From assembly GCA_031268115.1 (NCBI GenBank), contig JAIRXV010000137.1, positions 1-10,115 of the forward strand: 10,115 bases of DNA. Reading direction: 5' to 3'. This DNA is from Bifidobacteriaceae bacterium (GTDB lineage Bacteria > Actinomycetota > Actinomycetes > Actinomycetales > WQXJ01). The position numbers and the translations under genes are program-made. This document shows, one piece after another, positions 5,232-10,115 of the stretch; the first letter of the stretch is position 1, and each line of letters starts with the position of its first letter. Under the pieces are notes generated by a model. That model saw nothing but the letters and a program-made list of their open reading frames with translations. It was not told where the DNA came from and did not search any database.

Positions 5232-7004
5232 GTGTTGCCGTTGTCTGAAGCCGTCAGTCCGCTCACAGCGGGCGATTCGCTGATGGGGCGCTATCTCCTG
5301 GTCAAGGAGCTGGTAAGCACCCATCCGTGGGCCTTTCGCTGGCTGGCAACCGATCGGATCCTGCGCCGGACGGTTGAAGTTCACCTGCTGATCGGTCCAA
5401 ACGTGGCCGATGCTATCGACGCCGCCCGCCGTGCCGCGTTGGTTCGCGACGCCCGGCTTATCCACATCATCGATGCAGGGCGTTACGATAAAGTCTCGTT
5501 CGTACTGACGAATGAACTGGCCGGCACGCCGCTGCCAGAGTTCGGCTCTTTGGAACCGGAGCAGGCGCGCACGCTGTGCGGTGAAGTCGCGACGGTCCTG
5601 GATGCCGCCTACGAGATCGGCGTCTTCCACTTGACGCTGCGCCCTGAGCTCATCCACCTCGGGGCCGAACCCCACATCATCGTTGGCGGACTCGGATGGG
5701 ACGCTGCCCTTTGGGGTGCCAGCATCGAGGATCCAGTGGCGGCCCTACGCTGTGAGGCGCGCGATACGGTCGCGCTCCTGTATGCCGCCCTGACGGGTCA
5801 CTGGCCAGGCCCAACGCCGAGCTTCGTTCCGCCTCCCGAGGAGGTGGACGGTTCGCCAATCCCGCCGTCTCGCCTGGCGAATCACATCCCCGGCGATCTC
5901 GACACACTGTGCAACGTGTCGTTGGCGGCGGGCGCAAGCGGACCGTCCAGCCTGGCCGAGGTCATTGACGACCTCGGATCGTGGCATGGGCGTCAGGAGC
6001 GGCCACGCCTGAGGCTCGACCCGCGGACCACGACCACGGCCAGTCTTACCCCCATCCGGGACCCGATTGTGCAGGAGCCCAGACCCTCCCCGACGATGAC
6101 GCCCCTCGCCGGGGTTACACCCCCTCCCGCCCCCTCGGCCCAGGCCTCCGAGGACCGCTCGACCCCGATGGTCCCGTTGACTCCGCCGCCTCCCCCGCCA
6201 CCGCCGATCCGGGCCGATGACGACCAGAGGTCGGCGGCGGTCGGCGGGTTTCCGCTAGCGGACGACTCGCCCGCCGAAGCGCCTCGCGGTTTTTCACCCG
6301 TTGTGCCAACGCCAGACGACGGTTCGTTCCCACCCGCCCCTGGGCCGCCCGCCTTCCCGGCGGACGCTGGCACCGAGCCCGACCCTGACTTGGCCGCCGC
6401 ACCTGACCCTTCGGCCGCATCTTCTCCGCTGGATGCCACTGGCTCAGGTTCCACCGCCCAACCGTTCAGCCCAGCCAACGAAGGCAATGGCGCACTCCAT
6501 CGCGATTCGCCTGCGCCGCCCACCCCTGCGGCCCCGGGTTCCAAGGACGGGGCGCCAAGACGAGTTCCGCGGCCATACGGGGCCCCTCTTGGCTTGCCGC
6601 CGCTGCCGCCCGCGCTGCTTGCGCGCACGGCAGATAGCCCCGAAGCGCCTACCGCCGGCGATCCCTTCGCCGAACTCTCAGCGGAAGTTGAAGCGCTATC
6701 CGACAGGGTGCTCGAACTGAGCTTGCCCGCATTCGAGCCGCCTCCGCCCATCAGCCTGGATCTGCCGCCTCTTCCGAGCCTCGACGAACTGTTGGCCCGC
6801 GCGGTGCGGACTGACGGGTATCCGCCATCGTCCGACGTACCCGAAGCGCCCGATTCCGAACCCGACGACGATGTGCCGGACTGGCTGCGCCCGTACCTCG
6901 CGGCCGAACCCAACGAGGCACCAGAAGCAGACGGAGACGCGGCGGCAGTCGAACCGAATCTGGCCGCGCTTCAAGCCAACACGGAAGGAGACGACGGTGA
7001 GTGA
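5232..7004 (+). CDS. Stand-alone pseudokinase with long proline-rich tail (MurJ-associated)
   Basis: This 590-residue cytosolic protein has a Ser/Thr-kinase-like N-terminal domain (about 18-250) and a Pro/Ala/Asp-rich disordered tail with eight consecutive prolines at 318-325. Key kinase residues are missing. The start of the fold (GRYLLVKELV) lacks a glycine-rich loop, and the beta-3 lysine is absent (VEVHLLIG, 48-55). The HRD-like loop reads HLTLRPELI (133-141) instead of HRDLKPxNI, and the DFG position reads GLG. The helix-F region is recognisable (ARDTVALLYAALTGHWPG). It should not phosphorylate. In mycobacteria the equivalent domain is fused to MviN, is phosphorylated by PknB and binds FhaA; a similar scaffold role is inferred. 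No membrane helix is visible. GTG 5232 follows AGGAG (5220-5224) with 7-nt spacing. The last 8 nt overlap trxB. Confidence 0.82.
   Translation: MLPLSEAVSPLTAGDSLMGRYLLVKELVSTHPWAFRWLATDRILRRTVEVHLLIGPNVADAIDAARRAALVRDARLIHIIDAGRYDKVSFVLTNELAGTPLPEFGSLEPEQARTLCGEVATVLDAAYEIGVFHLTLRPELIHLGAEPHIIVGGLGWDAALWGASIEDPVAALRCEARDTVALLYAALTGHWPGPTPSFVPPPEEVDGSPIPPSRLANHIPGDLDTLCNVSLAAGASGPSSLAEVIDDLGSWHGRQERPRLRLDPRTTTTASLTPIRDPIVQEPRPSPTMTPLAGVTPPPAPSAQASEDRSTPMVPLTPPPPPPPPIRADDDQRSAAVGGFPLADDSPAEAPRGFSPVVPTPDDGSFPPAPGPPAFPADAGTEPDPDLAAAPDPSAASSPLDATGSGSTAQPFSPANEGNGALHRDSPAPPTPAAPGSKDGAPRRVPRPYGAPLGLPPLPPALLARTADSPEAPTAGDPFAELSAEVEALSDRVLELSLPAFEPPPPISLDLPPLPSLDELLARAVRTDGYPPSSDVPEAPDSEPDDDVPDWLRPYLAAEPNEAPEADGDAAAVEPNLAALQANTEGDDGE
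5458..5466 (+). other. Perfect DnaA-box consensus inside the pseudokinase gene
   Basis: TTATCCACA matches the bacterial DnaA-box consensus exactly and encodes part of RLIHII. It stands alone; I found no cluster of boxes and no AT-rich unwinding segment near it. It is therefore not an origin, though the gene block is normally close to oriC. A chance occurrence or an isolated DnaA-titration site are both possible. Confidence 0.3.
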
Positions 7005-7956
7005 CCATCGACTCGTCATTGTCGGATCTGGGCCGGCGGGCTACACGGCCGCCATCTATGCGGCCCGCGCCGGCCTGGACCCCGTGGTCATCGCGGGGGC
7101 CGTCACCGCCGGCGGCAGCCTTGTCAACACCACCGAGGTGGAGAACTTTCCCGGTTTCCCAGATGGCGTACTTGGGCCGGACCTGATGGATCGGATGCGC
7201 GACCAGGCAGAACGGTTCGGGGCACAGGTGGTGTACGACGATGTGGTGGCACTCGACTTGACCGGCCCCTCCAAGCAGGCGGTCACCGCGGACAGTGGCA
7301 TCTACACGGCCCACGCGGTAGTTCTTGCCACCGGCTCGGAATACAGAAAGCTCGGGCTGGACGGCGAACGCCGACTCGCTGGGCATGGTGTGTCCTACTG
7401 CGCCACCTGCGACGGGGCGCTATTTCGGGGCAAAGCGCTCATCGTGGTGGGCGGCGGAGATTCGGCGGTCGGTGAGGCACTGTTCCTGTCCCGATTCGGC
7501 TCGTCGGTGACCGTGGTCCACCGCCGTGGCGAGCTGCGGGCCTCGGCGATCCTGACGGAACGCGCGGCCACCGAGCCGAAGATCGGTTTCGCGTGGCACA
7601 GCGCAGTGACCGATATTCTCGGCGATCAGAGCGTGACCGGGGTTGAACTCACCGACACGCGAACCGGCGCCACTCGGTCGATTGCCGCGGCCGGGGTGTT
7701 TGTCGCCATCGGCCACGAACCCCGGTCCGAACTCGTTGTTGGCCAGGTGGCGACGGACGCCGAGGGCTACATCCTGACCGATCATCCGTCTACCAGGACT
7801 GACCTGCCAGGCGTTTTCGCCGCGGGGGACGTAGTGGATCACGTCTACCGTCAGGCGATCACGGCCGCCGCTTCGGGCTGCAGGGCGGCCCTCGATGCCC
7901 AGGACTATCTCGGCTCGCTGCGGTCTGAGGCCGCTATCGCCGCGTCGAGTGCTTGA
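6997..7956 (+). CDS. trxB: Thioredoxin-disulfide reductase
   Basis: This enzyme uses NADPH and FAD to reduce oxidised thioredoxin, here presumably the product of the next gene. The 319-residue protein is of usual length. Its FAD-binding motif GSGPAG lies at residues 10-15. The redox-active CATC (Cys135 and Cys138) is followed by DGALF, and the NADPH-binding motif GGGDSAVGEA begins at residue 152. HRR follows, a feature of NADPH preference, and the second FAD motif FAAGD lies at 274-278. Start GTG 6997 has AAGGAG at 6985-6990 with 6-nt spacing. An open extension upstream to 6871 lies inside the pseudokinase gene and lacks a better signal. The 8-nt overlap with that gene suggests co-translation. 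All catalytic motifs are intact. Confidence 0.96.
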   Translation: MSDHRLVIVGSGPAGYTAAIYAARAGLDPVVIAGAVTAGGSLVNTTEVENFPGFPDGVLGPDLMDRMRDQAERFGAQVVYDDVVALDLTGPSKQAVTADSGIYTAHAVVLATGSEYRKLGLDGERRLAGHGVSYCATCDGALFRGKALIVVGGGDSAVGEALFLSRFGSSVTVVHRRGELRASAILTERAATEPKIGFAWHSAVTDILGDQSVTGVELTDTRTGATRSIAAAGVFVAIGHEPRSELVVGQVATDAEGYILTDHPSTRTDLPGVFAAGDVVDHVYRQAITAAASGCRAALDAQDYLGSLRSEAAIAASSA

Positions 7957-7962
7957 TGCGGC

Positions 7963-7968
7963 TAGTCT
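7963..7968 (+). promoter_or_regulatory. Possible -10 element upstream of trxA
   Basis: TAGTCT fits TANNNT and lies 43 nt before the trxA start in the 55-nt gap after trxB. It could give thioredoxin a transcript separate from the reductase. No convincing -35 hexamer was found; read-through from trxB is equally possible. Confidence 0.25.
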
Positions 7969-8011
7969 TGGCCCACCCGCCCCAAACCCACTGCAACCAG
8001 GATGGAGAACC

Positions 8012-8338
8012 ATGAGTGCGCTCACCGCTGTCACCGATCAGACCTTCGCCGCTAATGTGCTCGAAGTGCCAGGGCCAGTCCTAGTCGATTTCTGGGCGCC
8101 TTGGTGCGGTCCGTGCCGTCAGCTCACCCCAATCGTTGAGGAGATTGCCGCCGAGTACGCCGATAAGCTCACGGTCTACGCGATGAACGTGGACGAGAAC
8201 CAAACGACCCCGCAGCAATACGCCATCACCACGATTCCGACCCTCAACGTCTACCAGAACGGTGAGGTAGTCAAGACCCTGGTCGGCGCCAAGCGCAAGC
8301 CGCTTCTGCTGCAGGATCTGGCTCAATTCCTGGCCTGA
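8012..8338 (+). CDS. trxA: Thioredoxin
   Basis: This 108-residue cytosolic protein reduces disulfides in target proteins and is recharged by thioredoxin reductase, encoded just upstream. It carries the canonical active site WCGPC (Cys32 and Cys35) within VDFWAPWCGPC, the buried aspartate Asp26, and the cis-proline at residue 76 (TIPTL). The length is exactly that of classical TrxA. Start ATG 8012 is preceded by GGAG at 8004-8007 (4-nt spacing) with an AGG at 7999-8001. The frame is open further upstream to 7895 but overlaps trxB there and does not improve the signal. It corresponds to Rv3914 (trxC) of M. tuberculosis. The peptidoglycan amidase gene cwlM that follows it in mycobacteria is not here; an aminotransferase gene comes next. 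Confidence 0.97.
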   Translation: MSALTAVTDQTFAANVLEVPGPVLVDFWAPWCGPCRQLTPIVEEIAAEYADKLTVYAMNVDENQTTPQQYAITTIPTLNVYQNGEVVKTLVGAKRKPLLLQDLAQFLA

Positions 8339-8397
8339 GTGCCCCCTTCCCACCAACCCACACCTGGATCTATCCCAGGACCGTGCCAACGCAACGC

Positions 8398-8405
8398 AAA
8401 GGAGG
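8398..8405 (+). promoter_or_regulatory. Strong ribosome binding site fixing the aminotransferase start
   Basis: AAAGGAGG is nearly the full anti-16S complement and sits 8 nt before ATG 8414. It selects that start over the open frame reaching back to 8339. Confidence 0.8.
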
Positions 8406-8413
8406 ATTCCGCG

Positions 8414-9715
8414 ATGTCAGATTCACCCAGTACCGGTACGCGACTCGACCCTTGGTTCGGCGCCTACGCTGCCCGGGCACACGGAATGAAAGCCTCCGAG
8501 ACACGAGCTCTTTTCGCCGTCGCCAATCGGCCCGAAGTGGTCTCTTTGGCCGGCGGCATGCCGAATATCGCGGGACTGCCGCTGGAAATACTCTCCAAGG
8601 TGACCGCCGATCTCATCGCCGCCGAGGGAACCGTTGCCCTGCAGTACGGCAACGGTCAGGGCCATCCGGTGCTGCGCGATCACATCGTTGGGGTCATGGG
8701 CCTAGAGGGGATCGAGGCACACTCCGATGACGTGGTGGTGACCACGGGTTCACAGCAAGCGCTGGACCTGGTGACGCGTATCTTTGTCGATCCTGGCGAC
8801 GTCATAGTCGCCGAGTCGCCCTCCTATGTGGGAGCCCTGTCGGTGTTCCGCGGCTACGAAGCGACAGTTGTGCATGTTGCGATGGACAGCGACGGTCTGG
8901 TCCCAGAAGCGCTGAGGGAGGCCCTCGGACGATGCCGGCGCGAGGGTCGGTGCGTCAAACTCCTCTACACCGCCCCAACGTTCCACAATCCGGCCGGCGT
9001 CAGTCTCTCCGTGGACCGGCGGACGGAGGTTCTGGAGATTTGCCGCCGCGAGAACGTGCTGGTGCTCGAAGACAACCCCTATGGGTTGCTCGGTTTCGAT
9101 GGCACTGTTTTCCCGGCGATTCGCTCTCACGACTCGGAAGGCGTGATCTACCTCGGCACTTTCTCCAAGACGTTTGCGCCCGGGTACCGGGTGGGCTGGG
9201 CGACGGCTCCCCGCGCGGTGCGCGAGAAACTCGTGCTCGCCAGCGAATCGGCCATCCTTTGTCCGTCCCATGCGTCTCAGCTATCTGTCGCCGCATACCT
9301 TGAGAAGTGCGACTGGAAGGGGCAGATAGCGGCCTACCGCGAAATGTACCGAGAGCGGCGCGATGCGATGATCGGGTCGCTGAGCGAACTGCTGCCCCAG
9401 TGTTCTTGGAACGTGCCCAACGGCGGCTTCTACACGTGGGTCGGGCTGCCGCCCGGGGTCGATGCTCGCACCATGCTGCCTCGGGCGATAGCGGCCCTAG
9501 TGGCCTACGTCTCGGGGTCTGCTTTCTACGCCGATGGTCAAGGGGCGGATCACATGAGGCTGTCCTTCTGCTATCCGACTCCGCAGAGGATCCGAGAAGG
9601 TGTTCGGCGGCTGGCGGGCGTTGTTGAGCGGGAATTGGAGATGGTCCAGATGTTTGGACGTGAGGATTCCTTGCCGGATGGCGACCTTGAGGGACCCTCC
9701 CCGGGTCTCCTGTGA
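8414..9715 (+). CDS. PLP-dependent aminotransferase, class I/II (LysN/2-aminoadipate transaminase-like)
   Basis: This 433-residue fold-type I enzyme moves an amino group between an amino acid and a 2-oxoacid. Visible residues are Asn192 (TAPTFHNPAG) and Asp220 with Tyr223 (VLEDNPYG), which hold the cofactor. The Schiff-base Lys252 lies in TFSKTFAPGYRVGW, and Arg382 (HMRLSF) binds the substrate carboxylate. Near the N-terminus, LAGGMPNI and the later LQYGNGQGHPVLRDHI are typical of the subgroup including LysN, KAT/AadAT and valine-pyruvate aminotransferases. There is no N-terminal GntR-type helix-turn-helix, so it is not a MocR regulator. The actual substrate is unknown. It sits 75 nt after trxA with its own strong ribosome binding site, so co-transcription is possible. 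The Glu/Asp-rich tail after about residue 410 is probably flexible. Relatives occur between trxA and parB in some actinobacteria, by recollection. Confidence 0.9.
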   Translation: MSDSPSTGTRLDPWFGAYAARAHGMKASETRALFAVANRPEVVSLAGGMPNIAGLPLEILSKVTADLIAAEGTVALQYGNGQGHPVLRDHIVGVMGLEGIEAHSDDVVVTTGSQQALDLVTRIFVDPGDVIVAESPSYVGALSVFRGYEATVVHVAMDSDGLVPEALREALGRCRREGRCVKLLYTAPTFHNPAGVSLSVDRRTEVLEICRRENVLVLEDNPYGLLGFDGTVFPAIRSHDSEGVIYLGTFSKTFAPGYRVGWATAPRAVREKLVLASESAILCPSHASQLSVAAYLEKCDWKGQIAAYREMYRERRDAMIGSLSELLPQCSWNVPNGGFYTWVGLPPGVDARTMLPRAIAALVAYVSGSAFYADGQGADHMRLSFCYPTPQRIREGVRRLAGVVERELEMVQMFGREDSLPDGDLEGPSPGLL

Positions 9716-9742
9716 GGCGTACACGGAAAGGAACACCATTCG

Positions 9743-10006
9743 ATGTCCGCCGCCGTCCTTGAGCTTCTCGGCTGCCGCTACCTCGGATCGGCCCCAGGAC
9801 CGTGCCGGGCCGGTTGGAACAAGACGGTGGCCAAGTCGCCTGTGGCTGGGCGCGCCGAGTTCTTCGCCCCCGCCCGGCTGTTGGCGGACCAGACCAAAGC
9901 GGTGGCGGGCACAGCGGTTGCCGCCCACGGCGCCTTGGGTTTAGCCGGGTTGTCTCCGATAGACATGATCGTCGACCCAGATGCGACCCTGTGGTTCCTA
10001 GCCTGA
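9743..10006 (+). pseudogene. Relic of a D-alanine-D-alanine ligase gene (internally deleted, C-terminally truncated)
   Basis: The 87-codon ORF resembles two separate parts of an actinobacterial D-Ala-D-Ala ligase joined in frame. Residues 1-34, with LELLGCRYLGSAPGPCR and WNKTVAKSPV, match the ligase segment usually written LxLLGVPYxGSxPxxxRxxWDKxxAK. Residues from about 35, with AEFFAPARL, AAHGALGL and SPIDMIVDPDATLWFL, match the late ATP-grasp part (TEFFTPARL ... AHRALGLxxxxRxDLIVDxxGxxWFLEVN). More than 100 residues between them, holding the ATP-binding lysines, are missing, as is the N-terminal domain. A TGA stop replaces the Glu-x-Asn metal ligands directly after WFL. The product cannot be an active ligase. 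ATG 9743 is preceded by AAAGGAA about 10 nt upstream and lies 28 nt after the aminotransferase stop, so it might still be translated. The family match is from memory, not alignment. Confidence 0.65.
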
Positions 10007-10115
10007 CTTTCCCTCCTAAGTCGTTTTCTGACCCAAACACGGCGTGTCGCCTGCGGTTTCGGCCGCCGATGGTGTATTACCTATATATGACCTCGATCCA
10101 GGGCAAGAAGCAGGC
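10007..10115. other. Intergenic sequence with a possible start of a further gene
   Basis: No terminator with a T-run is visible. ACACGGCGTGT at 10037-10047 is an 11-base palindrome with a single central base. A short AT-rich stretch (TATTACCTATATATG, 10075-10089) stands out in this GC-rich window. It ends in ATG 10087, which opens a frame to the window edge (MTSIQGKKQ). TATTAC at 10075-10080 is 6 nt before that ATG, so a leaderless start is conceivable; there is no Shine-Dalgarno sequence. On the - strand a coding end is also possible (for example a frame stopping at TAA about 10079-10077), since parB is often convergent here. I cannot decide between these. Confidence 0.3.

Noticed and set aside
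5993..6913. 306-codon - strand ORF opposite the pseudokinase tail
   Set aside because: Its Gly/Ser-rich product is the antisense image of a Pro/Ala-rich coding tail, and there is no start signal; long antisense frames are expected in GC-rich genes.
8363..8379. Short hairpin (CCTGG/CCAGG) between trxA and the aminotransferase gene as a terminator
   Set aside because: The stem is only 5 bp with a 7-nt loop and no T-run; too weak to support.
9000..10040. 346-codon - strand ORF opposite the aminotransferase gene and ligase relic
   Set aside because: Its Arg/Pro/Ser-rich product has no family features and lies antisense to a gene with all catalytic residues in place.
1..10115. Search for CRISPR repeats, tRNA or rRNA genes, riboswitches, insertion-sequence ends and parS-like sites
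   Set aside because: No regularly spaced repeats, cloverleaf or rRNA signatures, paired terminal inverted repeats with a transposase, or TGTTTCACGTGAAACA-like sites were seen by eye.

Overview
The window reads as chromosomal DNA of a high-GC Gram-positive bacterium (Actinomycetota). The evidence is GC-rich codon third positions, frequent GTG starts, GTGA stop/start overlaps, and a recognisable gene block. The order Nudix hydrolase, DUF6049 protein, murJ, kinase-like protein, trxB, trxA matches the origin-proximal cluster known from Mycobacterium (Rv3908 to Rv3914). The stand-alone kinase-like gene after murJ, plus an aminotransferase and a D-Ala-D-Ala ligase relic after trxA, fit Micrococcales-like relatives better than mycobacteria; that placement is inference from memory of gene order. 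All supported genes lie on the + strand.

Layout. Bases 2-376 are the 3' end of a gene for a probably exported protein that I cannot name. Bases 377-770 hold no intact gene. This stretch is C/A-rich and appears to contain the decayed 3' end of a DUF222/13E12-type HNH endonuclease gene, followed by a probable leaderless promoter. Bases 771-5070 are a tightly coupled run: a Nudix hydrolase, a signal-peptide and membrane-anchored DUF6049 protein, and the lipid II flippase MurJ. A strong hairpin follows murJ. Next come a pseudokinase with a long proline-rich tail (5232-7004), thioredoxin reductase (6997-7956, overlapping by 8 nt), thioredoxin (8012-8338) and a fold-type I PLP aminotransferase (8414-9715). 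An 87-codon ORF (9743-10006) looks like an internally deleted, C-terminally truncated relic of a D-alanine-D-alanine ligase gene. The last ~110 bases are intergenic, with a possible start of another gene at 10087.

Functionally the block joins cell-envelope assembly (DUF6049, MurJ, and the pseudokinase that in mycobacteria is fused to MurJ and recruits FhaA) to a complete thioredoxin redox couple. No new defence or mobile system is apparent. The most distinctive points are the ligase relic, the split MurJ/pseudokinase arrangement with no sigM-like gene beside it, and the HNH endonuclease remnant.
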